DNA of 64,000 nucleotides. Source: Hydnum rufescens UP504 (Eukaryota; Basidiomycota; Agaricomycetes; Cantharellales; Hydnaceae). Made by a program: the position numbers and the translations under genes. The stretch is taken from contig MU128927.1 in the NCBI GenBank assembly GCA_014904985.1, positions 271,107 through 335,106 of the forward strand. The letters run 5' to 3'. The notes below the pieces were generated by a model. It was given only the letters and a program-made list of their open reading frames with translations, had not been told where the DNA came from and ran no database searches. Shown here piece after piece: positions 34,126 through 45,505 of the stretch (position 1 is its first letter; the number at the start of each line of letters is the position of its first letter).

Positions 34126-34719
34126 ACTATGACCCAGCACCGTGCATACCCCATCTTCTACACCAATGACAGCCATCTAAACCTGGCCTGAAATCAGTTT
34201 CCACTCAGATTCTTAACAATCAACCACCAAGAACTGCTTGTATCTTAAGACTGTAAATTCTGTTGTGATCATAAACACTATTCAAGGGCACCTCAAATAG
34301 AAGCAGTGTTGATGATAGTGGTAGGATGCAAGAGAAAAACTGAGTAAAATCGACGGAGCCGCGCCGGTGATTAGAGTCGGGGATTGGCGCTTGTCGCCGC
34401 TACCGATTTACCTAAGCTCTGAATTCGTCCTCACCCGCTTAGTAATCAGGGGGTGATCTCGCCCGAACACCGTAACTTACACAATTGCAAATAGTCCAGG
34501 TGAACAAGGGAACAGGGGATAGAGAGATCTGGTTTGTATACCACATAGGCGGGGATCGCAGAGAGCAATCCACCATAACACTAACTAAGGCCTTACAGTG
34601 GCTAAGTGCATGGTCAAGCTGATGTATCAATGGGAAAAGGGCTGAGGTCGGGACGGTTGGTGTTGGAGTCAATGATTGCGAGCATAGTCTCGTGCCGGAC
34701 CCGCGGGCGATGACCCTAA
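34126..34719. other. Intergenic with dispersed repeat fragments
   Basis: Contains a fragment (about 34376-34405) resembling 55403-55435 and the CTTAGTAATCAGGG motif (34438-34451) also present near 62200 and 63848. No gene recognised. Confidence 0.4.
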
Positions 34720-35975
34720 CATGATAATATGTAGCACGAAGCTTCGTCGCATTTGGTTTAAGTAGAGGCATCCGGTCGACAGGGCCAGCAGTTGGAAGGA
34801 TTCTCCAGCGAAAGTGTAGCATGATTTCGATCTTGACTGTCACTAGTACTACAAACCCTGACAAATATATAGAGAACTTGCCACCCTGTGAGGCAACAGA
34901 TATTTGATTAGACCCAAGAGAAAATAAGCCGAATTGGGTGTTCTTCCGGCGGGGGCATCATCAGGGGGCCGAATCAGGCGAGTAGAGCTTTCAGAAGCAA
35001 TAGGGGGGCTTCATGATAGACCTCAAATGAAAAACACTGTTTTGGAGGCCAGTTGAATTTCATCTGCTTCGTTTTTGGTACTGTACTGTACTATTTTCAC
35101 GCCATTTTCGTTATCGGTATTGTAATCCCCCTAATGCTGTGAGGGCTATACATTAAACGAGAGGGGAAGTCCATTCATTTACTCACTCTGTGCAAGAGCA
35201 AAGTCTCACGGCCAGGGACGCGTTCGGCTGTTGTAGATGTGATGAGATGCTTCACCCCCGACACGACAGGATGGTGAAAGCAATCGGGAGGGAGGTTGGT
35301 TTTCCCAGTGAAGATCACTGAAATGTGATTCTGGAGTCATCACTAAATCGAATAGGAGGCCTGCTTTTGACACGTTCGACAATTATTTGTTCAGGCACCG
35401 CTGTGACACATGTGCCTGTGACACATTACAACAGCTTCCTTGCGTGACACGTGACTGAGCTGTTGATCGAAATTGTACAACATTGGATATGTTCCTCCCC
35501 TCGTTCCGGCTGCGATGATATCGCCCGAAAATAAAAATTTGTCCCCCGCAACTTTATCTGGGAAATGGATCAGTTGGATACATCTTGATGGTATTTGATA
35601 GAACAGTGACAATAGTTTGGGCACAATCTCCGAAGTACTGCACATCCCCTTTTACTGTAGGGGGAAAGTATTCTTCGCCAATGTGCTACATGGAATTCTC
35701 TGTCCGAAATCCATCTCAAATTCACTGACAGGCTTCCTCAGCCCCTTGCCTTGCAAGGACCTAGATAAACGAATTTCATATGCCAACCTGCCTCTCCCCC
35801 TGCGGTCTGCTCGTCGAACATGTTCTCCTCGCTGCTCGCGTTTCTTGGGCTCCTCTCCCCCTGGTCCCTCTTGGACCCCCAAACTCCTCTAGGCCCATCG
35901 GTACCTTATATCAATCCTGCCCTCAATGGCGGTAGTATGCTCGACTCGTCTGCTGGCCTTGGTGAACCCCTGAAT
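34720..35975 (+). repeat. Segmental duplication, right copy
   Basis: Upstream region plus exon 1 of the intact secreted protein gene, duplicated from or to 30880-32130. Both copies carry GGACGCGTTCGG (about 31260 and 35216) and a similar stretch beginning near the CTTCGTCGC motif. Confidence 0.85.
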
Positions 35976-36747
35976 GTTGGATTTGGCACACAATTCCCCC
36001 AAGTCAATATCTGATCCCAGAACCGACAGATCATCGTTTCTGCCTTTTCGTCTCCCAAAGTCTTGAATACGGGTGGATTAGAGAACTGGGCCAGGTGGGG
36101 GCGACTCCTTTGCCTTTTCCCCCATTCGTAGATTTAAAGGGGGGAAAAGACAGCCCACTTAATCACCTCTTGCTCGTACAGGTCCTTTGATTTCAGCACC
36201 GAATGCTTCGGCATCAATCTCGGGGGACCCCAGAGTGCGAACCTGGGGGACGGTCGGGGATGGGTCAATCAGACTGCGGTCCTTCGCTATGATTACATGA
36301 ACGTTGGAGTGGGCACTTGTCTGGAGTCTTTGTCAGGTGCGGCCACATGTCATCGATAACATCGAAAATGTGCATTCATTTTTGGTTTCCTCTCTTGGGT
36401 GGCAGGGGGCAATCACTTCAGATTCTGGCAGCAAGTCAACACTGGTGCATATTTCCTGGCGTGTTCGGTCGAAGAATGGCTCGGGCAGGGCCACAACATT
36501 GTTCCCAATGGTTATGATTTAGGTGGGCCTTGAATTTCCATGGTTTTATTTTATTTTATTTTCGCTGACCTTGTCTTCGCACGTTTGTCGTGTTTCTCTA
36601 GGGCGAGACGCTATTGTCGCAAGTGCAGAGGGTCAGACGTCATATAAGGGTGTAACTTATCTGAGCACTGTCGAGTATGTCACCGGCCTCCTCACCCCCG
36701 GATCGACTGGTACGCAAACCCTTTCCCCCACAAACATCGTCGTGTAA
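35820..36747 (+). CDS. Small secreted protein of a conserved fungal family
   Basis: Exons 35820-35975, 36030-36094, 36182-36336, 36406-36522 and 36602-36747 are in phase and give 212 residues. A signal peptide (MFSSLLAFLGLLSPWSL) is followed by VPYINPALNGGSMLDSS, TECFGINLGGPQSANLGDGR, TAVLRYDYMNVGVGTCLESL, GGNHFRFWQQ, HNIVPNGYDLGRDAIVA and YLSTVEYVTGLL. I know related sequences as uncharacterised secreted proteins in other fungi (GGNHFR-W block); function unknown. The left duplicate at 31988 is truncated after exon 1. Confidence 0.75.
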
Positions 36748-37198
36748 TGCTCACTCCCACTCGTCGCACTGCTATCCCTACATAGGAATAAACCACGGAA
36801 TAGCCATCGATGGAAAAGTAGCCATTATTACGGTGAAGATTAAATAGTATGACCTCGGGGTTTCTCGAATTCTTTACCCTTCCCTGCATTGTAAACACAT
36901 CTAGTTAGTTCACGCCGATGCTCATTGTACACGTAACACTTCATGAATGTTGATGCTAATGATTCCTTTCTTCGGAGGGAGGTCCCTATGTAGTTGTCCC
37001 GCCACCTACCACAAATAGAAGTCCGGACAGCGAACCATTCCAAGCTGGACCAGTCTTCCTTGGCTTGAACATGGAATATTAGGCCACATTCGGTAGTTAC
37101 AGCTTAGATAATCTTTGCGGGACTGGTGACGAGCGGATTAAGGCAGCCTGCGGAATCCCAATTTTATCGGTGGTCGCAGGATCCAACCAGCCACGACC
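36748..37198. other. Intergenic
   Basis: No gene recognised; upstream region of the KPWE gene. Confidence 0.4.
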
Positions 37199-37971
37199 AT
37201 GGCCTCGATTTTTGAAAGTTTTGCCCAATATCCATTCTCTTCAGATCCAGTGTTTCAGGTACCAAATGCCTCCGTTGCGATTCGTCGACACACGCTGTCC
37301 TCTCTTCGTTCTCTTCGCTCTGATTGACACCGAATTTGCTCATCCAGTCTGGTCTTGCGACCATAATCCAGCCCCTGGCCGGCAAGCCGGAACAAGAGGT
37401 CAACGAAGTCATAGGCAGAGCTAAAGCCTTTTATTTCTCCAAGTAAGCACAGCACACGCGCACGTCCTCAAGCTCCGGAATATTACGCCTTTCTCACTGC
37501 GGGTGCAACCAGAACGGCCGGAGTGGACATCAAGTGGGAAGACTACCTCCGCTATCGCGAACAACACCCACCCCCTCAATCCGGAACCGACCATGATGAC
37601 CGCCCAGAAACACAAATCCACACGCGAGCGGCAGCAGACTTGGTGCATAACTCCCCTCGGTCCACTAACGCCGTACCCTCCTCCGCATCCTCCGCCGGCG
37701 TCGACGGTGCTCCTGCCCCACTGAGCTTCGCCAAGCTAGCTGACCTGATTGGTTCGGGCCAACTTCATCTCATCCCCAATAACGATATCATTCCAAACGG
37801 ACTTAATGTCAGTCAAGGACATCCTCTTGTCCACATACTTGTTCTAATTCCCACGATTCTCGTACAACTCAGACGGCAGAGCCTAGTTTATCGCGTGCAC
37901 AGGTCCGACGTAAACCATGGGAAACAGGGCAGCAGGACACGCAGCAGCAGACAGCGGAACTAACGGTGTAA
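37199..37971 (+). CDS. KPWE-motif protein, candidate PEX39-like peroxisomal import factor
   Basis: Exons 37199-37258, 37348-37442, 37513-37807 and 37873-37971 are in phase and give 182 residues. The N-terminal part reads MASIFESFAQYPFSSDPVFQ, then SGLATIIQP and AKAFYFSKTAGVDIKWEDYL, predicted helical. A disordered Pro/Ser linker precedes SFAKLADLIGSGQLHLIPNN, and the last exon has SRAQVRRKPWETGQQ. This order (helical N terminus, FxxLxxLI...G...IP block, RRKPWE tail) is that of fungal proteins annotated as PEX14-like KPWE-domain proteins. A KPWE motif is also found in PEX39, a factor for peroxisomal import of PTS2 proteins. The assignment to that role is inference. It lies tail-to-tail with mcm2, 130 bp away. 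Confidence 0.65.
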
Positions 37972-38100
37972 GCGATGTCGGGTGTCCCAAAACAGAGCAT
38001 GTAATTGTACCACCCACGAGCAACTGTACAACAAAATACAATGGACACTACAGACCACCAAAAACCCATTCCCCATGCCCTGAAAAATAAGGGAGGGAAT

Positions 38101-41100
38101 CTATAAGTCGGAATCTTTGCTGATAAAGGTCTTTTCGATAACTCCATTGCGAAGGGTATACCCGTTGTTTTTGAACACCTTGGACCGTAAATAGCGTGCC
38201 ATATCGAAGATTTCATGCTCCCTCGCCTACGTGGAGCGATACCTCACATCAAAAAGTGTCACTCTTAGCGAAACGATGACAATGATGCGTACCCTTTCTT
38301 CGAGCTCGGAAGTCTTCACTGATATCTTGGGCGGTGCCTGGCGTTTTGTAGCCTGGTAAGAACGAGCCTTTTCTTTGATGATCTGTCCCAGGAGGAATGA
38401 CAATAGCTCCTCATGATCCTGCTCCAGAGTAACGTATTTTCTGAAAGCCTACAAAGGACGCAAAATTAGTAAAGTATCATCATATGAAGCTACGGACGCC
38501 AAACTCACCCGCTCCAAGGATTTCTTAATCGACATTTTCTGCGCACTCACGAAACTACCGACGGTGACCTTGATAGCCATGTTAATATCGTCTGCCCGCA
38601 CGAACTCCCGTAAATGCATCTTGGCACTGGCTTCGGCCATCCGAATCGTGCTCTCGAGATGTCGCACAGTGATAGGAAGGGAGCTCGTGGCGAGAGACTC
38701 CTTTCTCAAATGCGCGTACAGTTGCGTGAGCTTGTCAGTGTCAATGTCGTGCAGCTTTGGCTTAACCTTGTCTCGTGCATACATGATGTACTTGCGAAGT
38801 AGATCTTGAGGAATAAGCTGAACACGGCCCCTAAGTTCAGCCCGGAAAGATAAATCGTCACAACCCAAATTATTACTTACATCGGCGTCAACGGAAGTGC
38901 CGACATCCATCTCGTCCTGTTCGGGATCGAATTTTGGATGACTTCTTAGATGACTCCCGACGACAAACTTCGCGAGTAGTTCGTCCTTGACTGGATCAAC
39001 AGTATCCTTGACCACACACAGGACATCGAATCGAGACAAAATTGGCTCCGTAAGTTCGACGTTTTGCGAAAATGGTATAGTCGGGTTGTATCGACCTCGA
39101 GTAGGATTCGCCGCAGCAATTATAGCACAGCGAGCTTGAAGAGTGGTGACGATACCTGCTTTACTGATTGAAATTGACTGTTGCTCCATCGCCTCATGAA
39201 TACTGGTTCGATCCGTATCGTTCATTTTGTCGAATTCGTCAATGAGACACGTCCCCTTGTCTGCAAGTACCAGTGCGCCACCCTCGAGTGTCCATTCCTG
39301 TGTGACGGGGTCCTTTCGGACGCTCGCCGTAAGACCCACCGCGCTCGCCCCTTGACCTGTCGCAAAGACGGCGCGATGCGCCGTCTTCTCCACGTACTTC
39401 AGGAATTGTGATTTGGCGGTTCCTGGGTCCCCGAGAAGAAGAATGTTGATATCACCACGCAGAGGATGCTTGCGATTGATATTTTTGGGTACACCACCGA
39501 AAAGTGACAGCGCGATGGCGGTTTTGATGTTATCGTGCCCATAAATTGACGGAGCGATAGATTTGATGATCCGTTTCGCCACACGTTCATCTTTAGATAG
39601 CTTACGAATTTCGCGCTCATCCTCTTCGGTGAGACGGAAAGCAGCGAAGAGATCTTCCTTCTTGTTCACATGGTTGGCCTCGAGGACAGTGGAGAAGACA
39701 GGGAACCCGTTTTTAGCATTGAGCGACGCGTCGAAATTGTTTCGATAGATTCCAGTGATTTCCTAGAATGGTTATGGTCGTTAAGTGAGATCATCCAAGA
39801 ATATTTTAGGGTCGTACAATCTCCTCGCCAGGTTTTGCAGAATCGATGAGATCCCAAAGAAGAATGACTTCGCGGTGTCGTGGAAGACGACCAGCGGGAA
39901 CGGACCCGGGCGCTTCCTGCAACGTCATCTTCTGATAATTTCGATATACAGTCTTGTTTGAAATAAAAGGCATCGATAAGTGAAAAGCTGAGCCTGAAAA
40001 GGTACGATTGGATATACCTGTTCCGAATTCACAGTAAATGGTCCCTTGGCCTCGCAGTTTGGACAGATACTAATCTTGACTTCCTTGTGCGTGTCCTGGT
40101 AGAACGGACCCAGAACAGCCCCGCATCTTCCGCAATCAAACTTAATGTATTTAAGCTGAGGGAAGATACCAGTACGACGCGTGACGACCCCAGATACGCG
40201 CACCAGAGAGTTGAGATGATTGCGGCGAAGGTCACGCAATGAGGCTACTATGGGCAGGTCGGTGACCCGAACATGGATCTCGGAGTGAATACGTTCGTAT
40301 GATGGGTAATATAACAGGATAGTTTCGAGGGCGATCTCGTCGAAGATTTGGAGTATATCCGCAGGATTATTTCCTAAAAAATAGGCAAGGATGGGCTTGG
40401 CATCCGTGAGCTGGGCATATGACACTTCGAGGGATTCCGAATTGACTGAATAGCAGGTGTATGGTCAAGGCCTGCTTGAGGGTCTGCTATAGAAGAAGGA
40501 ACATACTTTCTCCGAGTGTCTTTATGCGTTCACCGTACACACTGGTCCCATTTTCGTCGACATACGTAACGAGAAAGTGCCGAAATTGCTTTCCAATGGT
40601 TTTTCGGACACGAGGCATGGCGATCCATTCTGCCAGAGAATTTGCCTTGATTTCGGCAAGTTCTTCAGCGGGTAGATCATCGTCGTCATCGACACCCTCC
40701 GCGTCGTCAATATCTCGCCGTTCATCGTAGTGTTTCCGGGTCCGTAACTTGACACCCGTCGGGACGATTCCCCGCACGCCACTCTCAACCTCGTCCTCCT
40801 CGTCTTCATCATCCTCGATGAATCCCAGACGACGGCGACGTGCAGCGGCACGGGAACCTTTCCCACGTCCTCTCCCAGAAGCATCACGACGAGCCATCTC
40901 CGCTTCAGCTGCGCGTCTTTGCCCTACCGTCAGGTCCTCATACTCGCCCTCATCATCAAGGTCAGGACCAGCATAGGTCTCGTTCAGTCCAAAGACCTCT
41001 TCTTCATCCCTAGCGACGTGGGTCTTGCATACATAAATGGGGCTTTGCGGTATGTACCAACACGACTCACTCTACAAAATTATCACCAAAGAGGTCTTCG

Positions 41101-41378
41101 CCCTCGTCGTCATCGTCAGCCTCCGGAGCAAGATCTCTCGGGATTTCCGCATCCACATCCTGGGAGAGGTCATCATCAAGGTCAGAGAATACAACAGGTG
41201 GCGAAGACGGAGGCAACGTCGAATCTGGGGATGAATTTCGATCTGCTCGCGCTGCGCCCGCTGCCGGCCTAGCGCCTCTTGGAGTGGTGCCTCCATTGGG
41301 TGCGGAAGGGGATCTGCCACGTTTTCTCACGCGTCTGGTAGGAGGGGTGGCTGAGGGAGAGAGACCTGGAGAGCTCAT
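38101..41378 (-). CDS. mcm2: MCM2 subunit of the replicative helicase
   Basis: Subunit of the MCM2-7 helicase, loaded at origins by ORC, Cdc6 and Cdt1 and phosphorylated by Cdc7-Dbf4. Start at 41378 ([20 protein letters not shown]). The acidic, Ser-rich N tail includes DLFGDNF and [17 protein letters not shown], where DDK and histones bind in homologues. The OB/zinc region is [20 protein letters not shown] with CGRCG...CPNCE. Walker A reads [20 protein letters not shown], Walker [16 protein letters not shown] and the Arg finger [12 protein letters not shown]. The MCM2-specific block [20 protein letters not shown] identifies the subunit. The C terminus ends in a separate exon [13 protein letters not shown] before TAG at 38101. 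Introns are short, GT-AG. No lesion noticed. Confidence 0.93.
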
Positions 41379-41396
41379 CGTAGTTTAGGAATCAGA

Positions 41397-41402
41397 CGCG
41401 TT
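41397..41402. promoter_or_regulatory. Possible MCB (ACGCGT) upstream of mcm2
   Basis: ACGCGT lies 19 bp upstream of the mcm2 start codon and is next to TTCGCG. MCB boxes bind the G1/S factor MBF in ascomycete yeasts, where MCM genes are targets. One hexamer by itself is weak evidence, and the same hexamer occurs at other places in the window, including coding sequence. Confidence 0.35.
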
Positions 41403-41563
41403 CGCGTATCGGGGTTTCGCTCTAACTCCGGATACGCGACAACCACTTCACTTGGTGCACTCGCTATTAGTACTAGTGGGATTAGAATTACATAGGTAAT
41501 ACACTAGATACAGATACTAATCGCCCAAACATCCCAGAAAAAAGATGATGGCGACAACGAAGG

Positions 41564-43703
41564 TCATACATCTGGTTCAGCATCCCGTACTTCCCGGGGA
41601 ATTTCATGTTCAAACATTTTGAACGCCCGCTTGAACATCTTCGCCAGCTTAATGCGCTCCCTCTCGAATGCATCCTCGTCCGCCCATGCCCGACTTGGAT
41701 CAAGGATCTCACTCGGTATCCCGGGTACAGCCCTTGGTATCCGAAGCTTGAAGACATCATATGTAGACCAACCCGGGTTGTCGTTGGGAGAATCGACAAG
41801 ACCGCCATTGTGAATGGCATTGATAATTGTACGTGTGTATTCAAGTGGGATACGAGAGCCCGTGCCGTACTTCCCGCCTGTCCACCCGGTGTTGACAAGC
41901 CAGCAGGAGCTGTTGTGCGTTTTCATACGTTCGGCCATCATTGTCCCGTAGCGACTTGGCTGTGATGGCTCATTAGAAATACCACCTTAGTAACTTGCAA
42001 AGAAAGGACATACATGAAGAACAATGAAAGGTGCACTGTAACATGTTGAGAATGTCGGTATAGGCTCGGAGACACCATCTTCAGTCCCGGGGACTTTTCT
42101 GGGAAGAGAGCGCACTACTAAGCAAAGTGAGCCATGCATCATTACAGATGGACTCACGATGTATAGCCCGCCAAGAAGTGATAGCTCGCCTGCTCAGGAG
42201 TGAGTTTACTGACAGGAGGCAAGACACCGTACCCATCGCAAGTAAGCATGATAATGTTCGCCGGATGATTTGAGCTCATGCACGGGATCTTGGCATCGGG
42301 GATAAAGTCTATAGGGTAAGCACAACGAGTGTTTTCCGTTATAGATATATCATCGAAGTCGGCTACCCGATCCACTGGGTCATATACCACGTTCTCGAGA
42401 ATGGCACCGAACCTCACTGCATTGAATATGTCGGGCTCCTTTGAGGGCGAGAGATTTGCGCATTTGGCATAACAGCCTCCTTCGATGTTGAAGATCCCGT
42501 CATCGGACCATACATGCTCGTCGTCTCCGATTAATCGTCGTTTGGGGTCCGCGGATAATGTACTGGACGAGTTACATGAGCTCTGCAGGACAAAGGATCT
42601 TTTTCTGTGTAATCTTACGTTTTGCCAGTGCCAGAGAGGCCGAAGAAGAGAGTTACATCTTCCCTCTCGCCGACATTCGCCGCGGCGTGGAGCGATAGTT
42701 GCCCAAACTTGATGGGTTGCAAATAATGCTTAAAATCGCAGACTTCAGTCGTCTTGCAGCACCGACATATCCAGGCAACATACCATGACAGTGAACACGC
42801 CCTTCTTCATCTCTCCCGCTGGTGGGAAGAATCAGGGAATGACATCATAAGGCATATATGAAGTTGTCGTACCATATTCTGTTCCGAGAATCACCATTTC
42901 CATACGTTTGAAGTTTATCCCAACCGAAGTCTGAGAGGTCATACCATTTGTGAACCGATTCGCAGGAAATTGGCCGGCATTGTAAATGGTGAAGTCCGGG
43001 TCGCCAAAGTTCTCCAGCTCCTCCCTTGTCGGTCGGATGAGCATGTTGTTCATAAAGAGGGCATGGTATGCGCGAGCACAGACTACGCGGACTTTGATCC
43101 GATATTTGGGGTCCCACTACAATAGGTGCGGGGTTCCATGAGACTGCGCAAATGCGTAATGGAAACGATTGATCTCACCCCAGCAAAGCCATCGAAGACG
43201 TAGACAGTATCACGGGTGTTTAGGTAGTCAATGGCCCGTTCTCGGTTGATCTCGAAAGTGTGCTCGTCCATTTTGATGTTTACAGGGCCCCACCAGATGT
43301 CATTCTTGGAGGTTTCCTCGTAGACGATGCGTTTATCTTTAGGACTGCGCCCCGTCTTATTGCCGCTAAAGTTCTGGAGCCCAGGTAATGGGTAAAACTG
43401 GATGGAGAACGAGAGATTGAATGGGCCGCACGATGAGAGCTCCGTTTGAGCTGATGACCGCCCCTTCATTCTGGACTGCCTCCTCGTAGAGGCGGGCAGT
43501 AGGTGCGTTCCGCCGTATGGTCACGGCATCCATGTTGAATCCTGCCTGGCTGAAAAAAGCGAGTTCCTGGCCCATTACTAGAGGAAAAGGGTCAGGGGAA
43601 ATAGTTGACGAGGGACAGAGTCCGTACGAGAATTATCATAGGCATCGTAATGGGTGCCGTATTGAGCATAAGGTGTAACATGGGGGGATATATGTGAAGG
43701 CAT
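41564..43703 (-). CDS. pck1: Phosphoenolpyruvate carboxykinase (ATP)
   Basis: Gluconeogenic cytosolic enzyme converting oxaloacetate and ATP to phosphoenolpyruvate, CO2 and ADP. Start at 43703 ([20 protein letters not shown]), then an intron and [20 protein letters not shown]. Family blocks in order: [38 protein letters not shown], the P-loop [17 protein letters not shown] (split by an intron), [48 protein letters not shown] and [20 protein letters not shown]. The frame ends at 41564 after a helical C terminus. Complete and of normal size. It lies 185 bp downstream of the mcm2 start, on the same strand. Confidence 0.93.
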
Positions 43704-45239
43704 GGTGGGCTAGATCATCGGTTGGGCTTCAGCGACAATAATAGGGGAAAGAGGATGCAGAGGAGACACCAACAGGGACCGGGCACTGGCCCGGAGAAAA
43801 TGAGGCCGCTGAGCGAGCGTGAGGAATCTGAAGGAGTAGGCCCGGATGAGGGGAGCGGATGAAAGAGGGTTGTAGTCGGAACCTGAACGGAGGCACACGA
43901 GCGATACGAATTTGTGCCAGATTGTCGAATTTCTCTACAATCTTTCTCCTGGGCGAACCTTACTACTGAGGAGTTGGTGGAGTTGACAGTGAGTGTGTGC
44001 GTGTGGGCGAGGTAACTGTTGCACGGAAACACTTGTAAGTAGTCACAACGCGTAGAATTCGTTTTCCCAATCTTTGCCTTGAATTGTTTGGGGTATTGAT
44101 TCAAGGCTGAAGCTGCCTACATCATGCTAGATCATCTATCGTACCTGTCTTCCTCTCCGGCAGAGGTGGTTTTTTTGTGACTCAGTAACCTAGTTCGATG
44201 TGCTTGAATGAACTACGGGTAAAGCCAGGTACCATAAACAACATCACTGACACAACGGGCACCTAGATGATACCATCCGGTCGTACTGATCTTGCTATCT
44301 CCATCACTCCCTGCACGAGAACGTCTCTGGGTCGAAGCGCCCAAATGGCCCATGGTATATCCGGAGCCACTAATGTATTCCCCGGACCCTGGCCGTCACT
44401 GTTAGGAAAATATGCCCTATCCTAACGATGATCCCACTGAGCACTTGTAAATCTGGCTGTTCGAGCGTGGTTTCCTGAGGTAGGAGGAGGAGGAGGAATT
44501 CTAGTTTATATACCGCAGTAGGCTCCCGAGGGGCCAAGAGCGGTCCAAATACATGACAAGTCAGTACCTGAGAGTTAATCTAATGTTTTGATTGGAGTAT
44601 TGTGTAGGGGGTGAGCGGAGGGGTGTGGATTCGACAGTGTGCAGGTGTGATCTGAGATGGGTGAGACGACGAGAGAGAGCCATGGGAACATATTAAAAAG
44701 GGACAGGCATATAAAGATTTAATCGAAGTGAAACAGCACGCCTGGTGGGATGCCAGGTTGTTCGCACATACGGCCATAATGGTGACGAAAAAGGAGGTCT
44801 ATAATATAAGCGTCGGCGGGCAGCTGCCCAGGGCAAGGCAAAATCTTCAGCCCCCTTTTGTGCATGCCCCATTATAGAAATGAGGGTCTCGCCCAAATGC
44901 GCAAGCAATGTGTTCGAAGGAAGAAAGAGCTTCGGGCACGGAGCATTATGTTGGGAATGTTGAAATGAGACTCTTTGGGCTATAGGCTAGTTTGGTGAGT
45001 TTGACATCCAAGCACTCATCAGGCTGTTGTCCTCCAATCACCTTCGGAGATCTCCCTTTGTGTCCTGATACCCCCTCCTACGCACACTCCACCTCACCTT
45101 GCACACAACACCTACCTCGACTTTCCTACGCCCATGCGAGTTCTACACCTCCTCGCAACGCAACACCACATACCTGCGTGCCTACGCCCCTTTCGCGTGC
45201 GCCGAACTATCCCTCCTCAGGAACTGGACACCTGGAAAT
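43704..45239. other. Gene-poor region, pck1 upstream
   Basis: Only short frames; no recognised gene or repeat. It includes the pck1 promoter. Confidence 0.4.
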
Positions 45240-45505
45240 CGACATCGCCCTTGTGAGTTGACCCCCCGCCTCGGAGTGACTCCCCCCCCTTGTGGATTGA
45301 CCCCCCACCTGCGATTGACTCCCCACGCCTTTGTGGTTGAGCCCCCCCTCGCTGAATTGACCCTCTCGTAGCCACCTCGTGAGTTGACGCCCCCGCCTGT
45401 GGTAGCCCGCTGTGAGCCCCCCCCCTCGTGAGTTGCTTCTCTGGCCACGAGTTGAACACCCCCAACCGTTGAACCGAGTTTGTGTGTTGACCCCCCGTCG
45501 ATATC
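45240..45505. repeat. Degenerate TTGACCCCCC repeat
   Basis: About ten degenerate units built on GTGAGTTGACCCCCC, TTGACCCCCC or TGACTCCCC, about 20-25 bp apart. The minus strand is therefore full of G-runs of 4-9. Confidence 0.85.
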
